This document shows positions 35,105-45,086 of a stretch of 64,000 bases of DNA, piece by piece. The DNA is taken from the NCBI RefSeq assembly GCF_022201045.2, contig NC_068559.1:25799501-25863500 (forward strand). The letters are read 5' to 3'. Under the pieces are notes generated by a model. It ran no database searches. It was not told where the DNA came from and saw nothing but the letters and a program-made list of their open reading frames with translations. A program made the position numbers and the translations under genes. Source of the DNA: Citrus sinensis (lineage: Eukaryota; Streptophyta; Magnoliopsida; Sapindales; Rutaceae). How positions within the stretch are numbered: the first letter of the stretch is position 1; each line of letters starts with the position of its first letter.

Positions 35105-35732
35105 GGGTAAAAGCTCGTTTAGTCTCTATATTTTGAAGTTAGTGTCCGTTTAGTCCCTATATTTTTTAAAATACCTCAAACCATCCCTACTATTAAATTA
35201 TTGACACTTTTGCCATTATCTTTTGTTCCTTTTAACTTATTTTTATAATATTGTCCTATTATAATAATTTTTTAGACATTATTAAAAAGAAAAAATAACC
35301 CTATTATAATAATTTTTTTAGACATTATTAAAAAGAAAAAAATAAATTACCAGTTTAACACCAAAATATATATATATATATATATTAATTTTTGTGAAAC
35401 ACACTCTTGAGTTAAAATATTAATTTTTCTAAAAAAATTGATAATATAATTTTTTACGATATTAATTTTTTAGACATACGTGAGCTTCCACAAAAATTAA
35501 TATATACATTTTTTGTTTTTATTTTATTTTTGAGTTTAATTTGATAATTTAATTTTTTATTAATATCCAAAAAAGAAACATTATTGTAAAAATGTAATAT
35601 TGTAAAAATAAGTTAAAAATAATGGCATAAGTGTCAATATTTAGTAGCAGGGACATTTTGAGGTGTTTTTAAAAATACAGGGACTAAATGGACACTAACC
35701 TCATAATATAGGGACTAAACAAGCTTTTACCC
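35105..35732. mobile_element. Mutator-like foldback element with 9-bp target duplication
   Basis: A 628-bp element with terminal inverted repeats more than 100 bases long: left GGGTAAAAGCTCGTTTAGTC, right (opposite strand) GGGTAAAAGCTTGTTTAGTC, continuing through 'agtgtcc.tttagtccct' and 'ttgacactt.tgccattat'. It is flanked on both sides by TATATATAA (35096-35104 and 35733-35741), a 9-bp duplication as made by Mutator-like transposases; the motif is low-complexity, so it is supportive rather than conclusive. The centre is AT-rich and non-coding and includes a ~45-bp direct repeat (about 35252-35342). Confidence 0.8.
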
Positions 35733-35752
35733 TATATATAACATGGGCAAAT

Positions 35753-35877
35753 CTATGATACCATAGTTGTATGGTATCACAGTTGAATCCAACCATTAGA
35801 TCTAACTCACAATTGTCACCAGAATTGAATCCAATGACTGGATCCAACTGTAGTACCATACAACTGTAGCACCATAG
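35753..35877. mobile_element. 125-bp palindromic MITE, copy 2
   Basis: Same family, length and orientation as 21771-21895. It lies 20 bp beyond the Mutator-like element. Inverted ends CTATGATACCATAGTTGTAT and CTATGGTGCTACAGTTGTAT. A possible third fragment, GCTATGGTGTGGTACCATA, is at about 38053-38071. Confidence 0.8.
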
Positions 35878-36725
35878 CTGGACCCATATAACATCCCCTC
35901 CCTAAAATGGGAAATCTGCTGCAAATGTAAGCGACTGCCGTGCCCCACACCTTATAAGGTATGTTACAGTATTGAAATTTCGAGGCTTGAGAAAGAAGCA
36001 GATGTCTCCTCGCCAATGGCGCGGCTGGATTCTTAGCTGGCTTGTCACAATCATTTTTTAAGTGATTGAACAAAATCCTCCACCTTTATTGATTTCCGTT
36101 TATTGAAGAGCATGCAAAATATAATTTGTGTAGTTGTTTTGTCCCCAAAAGACCTAACCACTAACCAGTTCATTTCTCATTTCTCTTCTCCTGTTGGGCA
36201 ACCTTTATTCTCATCTCATCTCTTTTACGTTAAGAAAAATGGTAAGTGTCGAGAAAGATGAGACAAATAACGAAGAAAATGGAAGAGAGAGTGGGTTGTA
36301 GAGAAAGAGAGAACAAATTTCTTTTATCTTTCTCTATACTAAGCACTACTCTTACATTAATTATATGACTTTTATTATAATCTCATTGTAGATGATGACG
36401 GACCCCGTAGTTGATGCTAATGATCATGATTCGAATGCTATCACATCCATGTACACAAGCATATTCCCGTTTCCATTAACAAGAACCATTTCAGCAAAAT
36501 ATAGTATTATTGATAATCTTATATAAAATTTAAAAAAAAAAGAAAAGGTCGATATGTTTTGTAGCAAAAGTTCATTGTTTAATCCATCGACTTAACGTGC
36601 AGCAAACGGTAACATCAACTATATTCCGTAAAGTAAATCAAAACAAAACAAAAAAATGGAATCGGCAATCTATGATGATTCTAAAATAAACAACACAACA
36701 CAACGGAAAAGAAACCAAAAAATAA
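35878..36725. other. Intergenic and 3' region of the methyltransferase gene
   Basis: No gene supported. A minus-strand open frame overlapping the MITE (35816-36073) has no recognisable content. Confidence 0.4.
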
Positions 36726-37499
36726 TCACGGCCGTTGGATCGCATTAAGAGATTTAGCATTTTTTCTAAACACAACCTCGGTATCCAACCCGAACCCGTC
36801 AACTTTCCTCACGCGAACCATCTCCGATCTCTTAAACAGCTTCACCAACGGCTTCACACTGAAGAGATCGTTAGCCGAGTACTTATCAGCCCGTTTAGAC
36901 AGCGCCACGTGTAGAACACAAACCCCACCGGGCTTCAACGTCCGTTCGATCTCCATGACGAACTTATCCGGGTAGAGTGCATGATCAAACACGTTGGAGA
37001 ATTCAAAGTCAAACGTCTCGTCATCAAAGGGCTGGCGGTGGAAGTCGCCCTCTATGACCAGCGGCGGATACGGCACTAGATCGATACCCACGGAATCCGA
37101 AACCCCCACACGCTTCAAGGCTTCAACTTCTTGGCCCACCCGCGCGCCGATGCAGAGAGCTTTTGATTCGTTCGAAAGGAGTTTCTTCCGCTTGAGGTCG
37201 TCGAAGAATTTCGCAAAGACTTGGATTTTACGGTCCCAGTCACGAGTGGTCCATGTCGTTCGGAGTTTGGGGTTGAGGGTCTTGTTGAGTTGACGCTGAA
37301 TGTAAGCATCGTAGGATGAGTATCCGGGTCGGATCCTGAGGTCTTCGGACTCTGCTAGGGCAACGTTCTGCGGCAGTGGCGGTGGGTGGACGGCGGCTTT
37401 GAGAGAAAAGAGAAGGAGGAGGAGGAGGAGAGGGAGAGTGAGGAAGATGGAGATTAAAAAGTACTTGAAAATGGGTGATTTTGACTGCGTTGCCTTCAT
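36726..37499 (-). CDS. Membrane-anchored SAM-dependent methyltransferase (Methyltransf_11-like)
   Basis: Single-exon gene. The frame is open from 37634, but I choose the internal ATG at 37499 (MKATQSK), which places a hydrophobic segment (FLISIFLTLPLLLLLLLFSL, about residues 14-33) near the N-terminus as a type II signal anchor and gives 257 residues. After a stem comes the fold: KALCIGARVGQEVEALKRVG (motif I, where GARVGQE replaces the usual GxGxG), SVGIDLVPYPP (acidic loop that binds the ribose), FDFEFSNVFDHALYPD (motif II) and RTLKPGGVCVLHVALS (post-II). Plant homologues of this kind are annotated only as SAM-dependent methyltransferases; I do not know the substrate. Golgi or ER location is inferred from the anchor. 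The longer start would add 45 residues without known features. Confidence 0.82.
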   Translation of the reverse strand: MKATQSKSPIFKYFLISIFLTLPLLLLLLLFSLKAAVHPPPLPQNVALAESEDLRIRPGYSSYDAYIQRQLNKTLNPKLRTTWTTRDWDRKIQVFAKFFDDLKRKKLLSNESKALCIGARVGQEVEALKRVGVSDSVGIDLVPYPPLVIEGDFHRQPFDDETFDFEFSNVFDHALYPDKFVMEIERTLKPGGVCVLHVALSKRADKYSANDLFSVKPLVKLFKRSEMVRVRKVDGFGLDTEVVFRKNAKSLNAIQRP

Positions 37500-37634
37500 T
37501 TTATAACTATATATGCCGCCTTTGCATGGACTTGGAAGCCTGATGATAACTCCTATTTGTTTTGTGTTTGTTGGGTCGTGGGTGAGCGATATGTGGGAGG
37601 GAAAATTGGTTGAAAACAGATTTCGGGGAACCAA

Positions 37635-38251
37635 TCAGAAGACGACAGGTGCACAGGAAGCGCGCATGCACCAGTGAATGCGGCGTTGCCGTATGTATGT
37701 ATGTAACCTAGCTTTAGCTTCTTTGCTGCTGCCGTTTTAATTAGAAAAGCCTGGAGAGTGGTCTCTACTTTAATATGTAAACAGTGGAGTTAGTGGTCGA
37801 AGGGGGACTGATTTGTCTCTTGTTTTATGGAGGTTGGTTTAATAGTTTTTATAACTTTTTACTTCCCCATTTCAATAGCCATCTAATTTCGGTTATTTTT
37901 ATTTTTGGAGTAGCCATGCGTCTACGTTTTGTATCTCAATTAATAATGTAGTAGTGCATGCTGCTTATTGATAAGTGACACAATAATAAATAAAGTCAAC
38001 AACACTTGACATGCGATAAGATTTTTATTAGTGGCAAGTAAGACTGGATTCAGCTATGGTGTGGTACCATAATTTTGCCACACTTATAATACAAATTATG
38101 TAAATATAATATTACTACTGTTTAATGCATCTGGATTAGAGAAAAGCTCAATTTATTTATCTTATTTTGATGATCTCTAAAATTTTATCTTAATCATCGC
38201 ATTGAGAAGAAAAAGGAAAATCGAGATTTTTTTTTTATTTATTTATTTTAT
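37635..38251. other. Upstream region of the methyltransferase gene, AT-rich
   Basis: No gene. TATA-like CATATATAG on the minus strand at about 37506-37514 lies very close to the chosen ATG, so the transcription start is uncertain. Confidence 0.35.
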
Positions 38252-38454
38252 GAGTAATGATACAGCCACAAACTCTTGTACAAATTTATTTTATACAAAC
38301 TGGCGTGGCATTAATTCATTTGTTGAATGAAAATATAAATTAATAAAAACAAATCACGTGGACCAAGTAATATTTAATTCAACCAATCTTATCATGCCAC
38401 ATCAGTTTGTATAAAATAAATTTGTATAAGATTTTATGGCTATATCATTACTCT
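38252..38454. mobile_element. 203-bp MITE with ~60-bp terminal inverted repeats
   Basis: Left GAGTAATGATACAGCCACAA and right (opposite strand) AGAGTAATGATATAGCCATA lead into a shared 'tacaaatttattttatacaa' and 'actg..gtggca'. The centre is about 80 bp and non-coding. Target duplication is unclear in the AT-rich flanks. Confidence 0.8.
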
Positions 38455-39953
38455 TAATTTATACCCCGTCCACCGTTTTTTGCATTTGATTTGCTTGGTT
38501 GGTGGGGAGGGGCCAGAGGATTTGTCTCGAAAGGGAATCCTTTGAATGCTATATGCTTTCTTTCAGGAATTTTATTTTTTATATGCTTATACATTATGAT
38601 ATGGTTGGTGTGTGACATTTTTCATTAATTTTGTAATGGAAATTCATTAATTTTTTTAATGGAAAGTCAAAACATGAAGATGATAAGTATTAATAGTGGG
38701 CCCCCAGGCCCACTGCTGCCTTTGATTAAAAAGCAAAAGATGCAAATGCCAAATAGAAAAGCCTTAATTGGCTGAATGACCTCAGGGTTTAGGAATTATG
38801 GCATGACTTGATGAGCATGATAACATTTTAGGGCGGCATTTGCGCCTACATGATTTAGATTTTTTATACGAAGTAATTTCAATTAGTTTTTAAAATCAAT
38901 GATTTTAAGAAATATAAATAAACATGAATATGAATTTCTTAATGTAATACATTATTAATTATTTTTTACCATACTAGTAATATGTTATATTATTTTTGAG
39001 TTTAGGAATACAAAATTCAATGTTTATGGATATGAATATTCATATGTATAATCATTTTTACGTGCGGATGTTCAAATCTTTAAAAAAAAAAATAGATTCC
39101 TTGTATATATTATATAATGTATCAGTTAATTAAATAAAAAATTAATAAATATGAATACACTATCTGGTGTATAGAATGAACTATCCACACTAAAAAAAAA
39201 AATTAGTCACGAATATCCATTCAGCTGAATATGAACATGAACGTATTCGTAATGGATAATTATACGGATTCCTCATCACCAGCAGGATCTTATACGGCCG
39301 TCGTTGAGGGCAGTTGGATTTTGGCATCATTTTCATTGGTGGGCGAGTGTTACTTTAGCTGCCTGTAAACGAAGTAGCTTATCTCTTTAGTCTTAGCTTC
39401 CCTTTGATTTAATTTAAAGTAGGTCGTTCTTTTTGTTTGATTGATGGTCCAAAATCCAAATCGGTTGTTCAATTCTTATGTGATTACCCTCCTGTCTCCT
39501 CCTTCGTTTTCCCTTATTAAAATTGATAAAAGTTATCATTTCCTTTTTCCAAAAGAGAGAATAAAATAAATTGCTAATGGTTATTCGGCACCTGTTAATC
39601 AAATTAAATAATTTCTTATATCGTGGTCTAAGTCTAACTCTGTCCAGTTTTGATTTTTTTAATTGAAAAAAAAAAACCCACTAGTCATACAACAACAGTT
39701 CATAATTTACATTGGGCTATATATATATTACACAATACACAAATCAAGATTCTACCAGTAAGTGCTTCACGGCCGATAACATATTCACTTCTGACCCCAT
39801 AATTACACTTTAATCAACCCGGTTAAATGAAAATTGTTCCAAGACACACACACACATACACAAAAAAAAAGAAGAAGGTAGTTCATTGACAACGTGAGGT
39901 GCAATTACAAGAAAAATTCATTGTACTACACCTATTCCAACAGAATTAATCTC
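38455..39953. other. AT-rich intergenic and 3' region of PsbY
   Basis: No gene seen. The part from about 38860 to 39250 holds loosely repeated 'atgaatat' words and may be an old degraded repeat. The last few hundred bases should include the PsbY 3' UTR; a (CA)n run lies at about 39844-39860. Confidence 0.4.
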
Positions 39954-40556
39954 TCACTCGGACCTCATCCTGTTGATTTGGTTCAGAGCCGGCTGCAAAA
40001 TGTTGTAAAGCACCCAGAGAATAGCAGGAGTAACAACAATAAGCAGAAGCTGACCCCTGCTGTCACTAGCGGCTTCAGCAATCGTGGCAACTTCACTGGC
40101 CGCAGCCGATGCATGGGGTGGCATAGACATCAGCCCTGTTGCGGCCAACCCACCAAGCCCGAGCCCAATGATCACACCCTTGGTGCTGCGCATGCGGTTG
40201 ATTTGGTTGAGTGCTGGCTGCAGAATGTTGAACAGCACCCAGGCTATGGCCGGGATGATTGGGAGCAATAGTGCTAACCCTCGGTTGTCACCTTCCGCTA
40301 TTTCTGCTATTTGTTGTGCGGCAAAAGCAGCATCGCATGAGCTCAGAGTTGAGAAGATTGCTCCGGCAATGGCGGTGCCGGCTGCTAGTGATGATGAATC
40401 GGTTGGTTTTGATGAGACCGTGAGGCCTTTTGGGAGGTTTTGCATGGAGAGCGGGGAAGTGGGTTTTGTGGCTCCAGGCTTGATGCTGCTTTTGGGGGAG
40501 CTGATGCTGAAGCACTTGGCATTGAGCACAGCCGTTGTAGCCATTGCTGCTGCCAT
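39954..40556 (-). CDS. PSBY: Photosystem II core complex protein PsbY precursor (two-peptide polyprotein)
   Basis: A single exon of 200 codons. Residues 1 to about 60 form a Ser/Thr-rich, acid-poor plastid transit peptide. Two homologous units follow: unit 1, about EIAEGDNRGLALLLPIIPAI into WVLFNILQPALNQINRMRS, and unit 2, about TIAEAASDSRGQLLLIVVTP into WVLYNILQPALNQINRMRSE. Each has one membrane span and the conserved NILQPALNQINRMRS. Between them is a hydrophobic, glycine- and alanine-rich spacer (GVIIGLGLGGLAATGLMSMP, then HASAAA) that resembles a thylakoid-targeting signal with a processing site. The known plant protein is cut into PsbY-A1 and PsbY-A2, small subunits at the edge of photosystem II near cytochrome b559. 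The divergent neighbour ALB4 also works in the thylakoid. Confidence 0.96.
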   Translation of the reverse strand: MAAAMATTAVLNAKCFSISSPKSSIKPGATKPTSPLSMQNLPKGLTVSSKPTDSSSLAAGTAIAGAIFSTLSSCDAAFAAQQIAEIAEGDNRGLALLLPIIPAIAWVLFNILQPALNQINRMRSTKGVIIGLGLGGLAATGLMSMPPHASAAASEVATIAEAASDSRGQLLLIVVTPAILWVLYNILQPALNQINRMRSE

Positions 40557-41455
40557 TGATGTTGATGATTGATGATTCTTGTTTAAGGCCTAGTGTTCGA
40601 TAATCAAGCAAGATCGTCAGTAGAGGCTATGTGGTTACTCTCTACGGGAAAGAAATGGAAATATGGAATGGACTTGTGTGGCTGGTTTGAGAATTGAGTA
40701 TGGCAAAGTGGGAATTGAAGATTTGATGTGGGAGGTGAGGCAAAATATGAACCAATGGCCTTATGTTTTTTAGATTCTTCTCTTATCCAAAAGGGCGTGA
40801 TCGGTGAGATTTGGACCTCATAGATCATGCCCCATTCTCACTTCTTATCACTTCTTGTTAACGTCATCTTTTGTAAGTAACTGCTTAATTGAGATTTAAG
40901 ACCCATGGATTAATTCATACACGTGGAAATATAGCCTGGGAAAAGAAAGTTGAGAGGCCGGCTAATGACACCACACTTGAAAGCCCATAAACAACCAAAT
41001 CCACCTGAAAACGGATGGTTGTTTCAATCAATTGGACAGGCTGCTGCCATTTTTTGGGCTTGTAGCTAATAACCCATAACGTAGATACATGCATTTGTTC
41101 AATTGTATGCCATGATTTTAGTTTCACGTACTGAATCAATTGATATGATATTATTAGCACTTTAATATTTATTTACTCATCTGAAAAATTACAGTGACTA
41201 AAAGAGTCAAAGACTGCAACATTTTCTAGTTAAAAACCTTTACTTATCACATGGCAAATTTAGATATTTATTCCACCATCACTCGTCTTTTATTTGTTTA
41301 TTAATTTTTACTCTTAACCTTTCTGTATCCCAGAAAATTTGGTGTCATCACTTCACCCAAGCAGGAGTCTCTGCAAGTTCTTCAACTAATAAAAGCCCTA
41401 ATCAAGCCAAATTCTAGGGTTGTACGAACCCCCCAAAAAAAAATTGAATTTAATC
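40557..41455. promoter_or_regulatory. Bidirectional intergenic region between PsbY and ALB4-like genes
   Basis: On the minus strand upstream of PsbY are two I-box cores GATAAG (40782-40787 and 40844-40849) and a CCAAT at about 40752-40756. I-boxes are common in light-regulated photosynthetic promoters. The part nearer 41455 is the leader of the ALB4-like gene. No other feature. Confidence 0.4.
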
Positions 41456-44400
41456 ATGGCTACTTCCCTCTCAATTCATCAAAATCTTATACTCTCCCCG
41501 TTTCCGAACCGAACCGATATTCAAACCCCACTGTTTACCCGAACTCACTTTGGTCAAAAACCTTTCCTCCGCGGGTCAATTTGTGTGGCCAAGTTCGGAC
41601 TCAGACCCGACCCGAATTCCGCGGATGGTGTTAAGGAGCTGCTTGGCGTAGCTGAGAGGTTGCTTTTTACTCTAGCAGATGCTGCCGTGTCTTCTTCCGA
41701 CGCAGTAACTACTACCAAACAGAACTCTGATTGGCTTTCTGGTATCACTAATGTAATGGAGACTGTCTTGAAGGTATAATAATAACCAATCAATTTTACT
41801 TTGACTTGTGTAAAGGATTTATCTTTTTTAATTGTTGTTAATTGGGTAACTGTAAAGTTAATTTTAATTTTTTGTTTTTTGTTCTTGACTTTGATTTCAG
41901 GTTTTAAAAGATGGGATGTCTACTTTACATGTACCTTATGCTTATGGGTTCGCTATTATACTTCTCACCGTAATTGTTAAAGCTGCTACTTTCCCTTTGA
42001 CTAAGAAACAGGTTAGTTAGTTATTTCAGTTAAGTTGCTGTTAAAGTCTTGTTTTCTTACTTTGTAAATGTAGTCATTTGATTTGTTGTGCACAGGTTGA
42101 ATCCTCTATGGCTATGCGGTCTTTGGCACCTCAAGTCAAGGCTATTCAGGAAAGATATGCAGGGGATCAGGTCAAATTTTGTTCTTTCTCGTCTTATATG
42201 TGTGTGTGTGTTTCATTTGGTCTAAAGAATTTTTAATTTTTTCTTATTGCATTGGTTGTTATTACATACTTTACAGCGGAAAACGTTTTTTAATAGTGTG
42301 CTGTTTTTATCTTATTGAATAACTTGGAAATTTCAATTATTCACAGGAGAGAATTCAACTCGAAACTGCTCGATTGTATAAATTAGCTGGCATAAATCCT
42401 CTAGCAGGTGCTTATATTACAGCAAGCTTTTGTTTACAATCAGAAGGGGATATTCATTACTTATCTGTTTACCTTCCAGAATCCCTTATTATAGTACAAC
42501 TCTGGTTACTTGATTGCTTATTAATTAATACACTGCTTTTTTTGTGTTTTTCTTTTTTTTTTCCCTATTTTCCAGGATGTCTGCCTACCCTTGCAACAAT
42601 ACCGGTATGGATTGGCCTATATAGAGCCCTTTCAAATGTGGCAGATGAGGTAGCTTGCTGAATTTTTTTTTTTTTTTTTTTTTTTTTTAATAGCCTGTTC
42701 TTGCATTCTTTTCCCCCTATTTTAATTAACTCACGTGTCTAATCGAACACCGCGTTAAACATTAAGGGACTTCTCACAGAAGGCTTCTTTTGGATACCCT
42801 CCTTAGCTGGTCCAACTACAATTGCTGCTCGACAAAATGGCAGTGGCATCTCTTGGCTTTTCCCTTTTGTAGTAAGTATTGAGAATTATCTCGCCCAAAG
42901 TCTTACTCTTGTTTTGCTGAAGTGATGCTGTTTGCTTCCAAATGTATTAGGATACCTCCCGCGCGCGCGCGCCGGGGGGGGGGGTTATTTGGATACTATT
43001 TTTACTCTGAAATTGCAATTAATTTCTTCTAGGGTTAGATAGTTGCATAATTGATATTGTTGCTTCCGGTTTTTATGTTAGTAGACTTGTCTCATTAATT
43101 ATATGAACTTTTTTAACAGGATGGTCATCCACCCCTTGGATGGTCAGATACGTTTGCATACCTTGTCCTGCCTGTGCTACTGGTTGTTTCACAATATATC
43201 TCTGTCAAGATAATCCAGTCATCTCAGGTCAGTTATTTTCTTGGTTTAAATTATTTGCTCACATGTGAACTTGAGTATCTCGACCAACTCTTAACATAGA
43301 TTGAGTTGACCGAGAAAATAATTGTTTATCTTTCTTTCTCCCCTTCCAACCAAATAAGATTGTGAACCTATTTAGATGTCTTACAACTCATCAAGCTTAA
43401 AAATTCCAGACATCTTATAGCCATCGGTCTTTAGGTCAAAACTTTTCTGAACTATTTCAGACAACTCTATCATATAATTCCAAATTGATGCTATCTCTCC
43501 CTGGGGAAAATATTGAATGAAAAATTTCAAAAATATTTTCTTATTATGCACTCTAAAATGATGGTGAGAAGATTCTAAGCAACATTAGTGGTAGTGTGAC
43601 TTGTGTAGGGGGAATCCCTTGTTAGCTTTCCTTTGTGGAGATCTCTAACTGTTGGATCATGATGAGTTCTGTTTGATGTGCTGTATATCTTAGTTTATAC
43701 TTAAAAAAGAACTTGGAGAAGTTAGCGAACCTTTTCTCCCTTTGTATTCTGTTTCTAGGATCCACAATGATCAAATTGAGGTACTGAATATCTAAGACAG
43801 ATATATAAATGCTTCTTTTTTATTTGATTACATGTTAATGTGAAAACCAGTCATGTATCCATCTGTTAACATTTCTTCTTGCTTGCAGAATAATGATCCA
43901 AACATGAAGAGTTCTCAAGCTCTAACAAACTTCCTCCCATTAATGATTGGTTATTTTGCTCTTTCTGTTCCTTCTGGTCTTAGCCTTTATTGGTGAGCAG
44001 ACTTAAATTATTTTATTTCATGAGGACATGTAATTTGGAACCTTTTGTGCTAATACCTGCCTATTGTTTCTTACATCTTGATATTTTATTCAGGTTCACA
44101 AATAACCTGTTGAGTACAGCTCAACAAGTATGGCTTCAGAAATTTGGGGGTGCAAAGGATCCCATGAAGCAATTTAGTGATATAATTAAAGATGAACGAC
44201 TTGATATTAATAAATCTGTGCCTGGATTAAGTTCCACCAAAAAGGAAGCCGGACAAGCAGAGAAGTTGACTACAGAAGGACCACGTCCTGGTGAAAGGTT
44301 AGTTGTTTGTTTATCTGATTTCACAGTGTTTTTGGTGTTTTTCCGGCTGTTTGTGGTTTTAATATGTTGATATGCTCCAGATTTAAACAGATAAAGGAGC

Positions 44401-45086
44401 AAGAGGCAAGAAGAAGACAACAAAGGGAGGAAGAAAAGAGAAAAGCCGCAGAGGCAGCTGCTAAAGGAAATCAAACAATCAACGGGGAACAAGAGAGAGA
44501 AGCAAGCATCCTTGGGAGCGCGAAAGGAGTTCAGACTGACTTAGTAGATAAAGATGATGAAAATTTTCCATCTGTAACAGGTGATAATGCCTCTAATATT
44601 GGAGTTGCCATCAATGGTAATATCTCCAGTCATGAGTTTAAGGAAAACCAAGATACAATCTCGGTATTTAGGACAGGGGATAACGAAGTTTCTGCCAACT
44701 CTGAGGTTGATGGAAGGAATGAGCAACAATCACAAGAGAATTTAGGAAAGGTAAATCTGCCTTAATACAATTTGCTTGCTGATTAATTGGTGAACTTGGA
44801 TCAGGTGATGCTTGACCATGCTGCATTGCTGTCGCTATCTTGGCTTTTGCCTGATTATGTTTTGTTGGTTATTTTTTCGATCATATATTCTCTTGACCTG
44901 CCATCTCCCTCACTCTGAATGAGATGCATTTTATGGACAAAGAGTTGCAGCCTTATACTGATTTCTGATCTTGCCATTGTTGGGTTCTCAATATTTCAGG
45001 AAGGACTTGAAGTACACGCACGTTCAGCTACTACAGATGACAAACTTTCTGAAGAAGAAACACATGAAGCCAGGAGGCAGCAATGA
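41456..45086 (+). CDS. ALB4: ALB4/ALB3-type thylakoid membrane protein insertase (YidC/Oxa1 family)
   Basis: Eleven exons encode 538 residues: 41456-41773, 41901-42011, 42096-42170, 42347-42407, 42576-42649, 42767-42871, 43120-43227, 43889-43992, 44094-44297, 44381-44750 and 45000-45086. After a plastid transit peptide comes the YidC/Oxa1 core: VPYAYGFAIILLTVIVKAAT with the positively charged groove Lys, then QERYAGDQERIQLETARLYK, GINPLAGCLPTLATIPVWIG, GSGISWLFPF, and PLMIGYFALSVPSGLSLYW, five membrane segments in all. ALB proteins insert light-harvesting and photosystem or ATP-synthase subunits into thylakoids. Residue choices (VESSMAMRSL, LYRALSNVADEGLLTEGFFW, QSSQNNDPNMKSSQA) fit ALB4 (ALBINO3-like 1) better than ALB3. 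The C-terminal tail is long, charged and coiled-coil-like (QIKEQEARRRQQREEEKRK), without the cpSRP43-binding motifs I would expect of ALB3. Confidence 0.92.
42959..42985. repeat. (CG)n plus poly-G tract in an ALB4 intron
   Basis: A run of CGCGCGCGCGC followed by about ten G in otherwise AT-rich intron sequence. Confidence 0.8.

Noticed and set aside
35816-36073. 85-codon minus-strand frame
   Set aside because: Half of it is MITE sequence; the rest has no recognisable content.
40084-40572. 162-codon plus-strand frame over PsbY
   Set aside because: Antisense shadow of the PsbY coding sequence.
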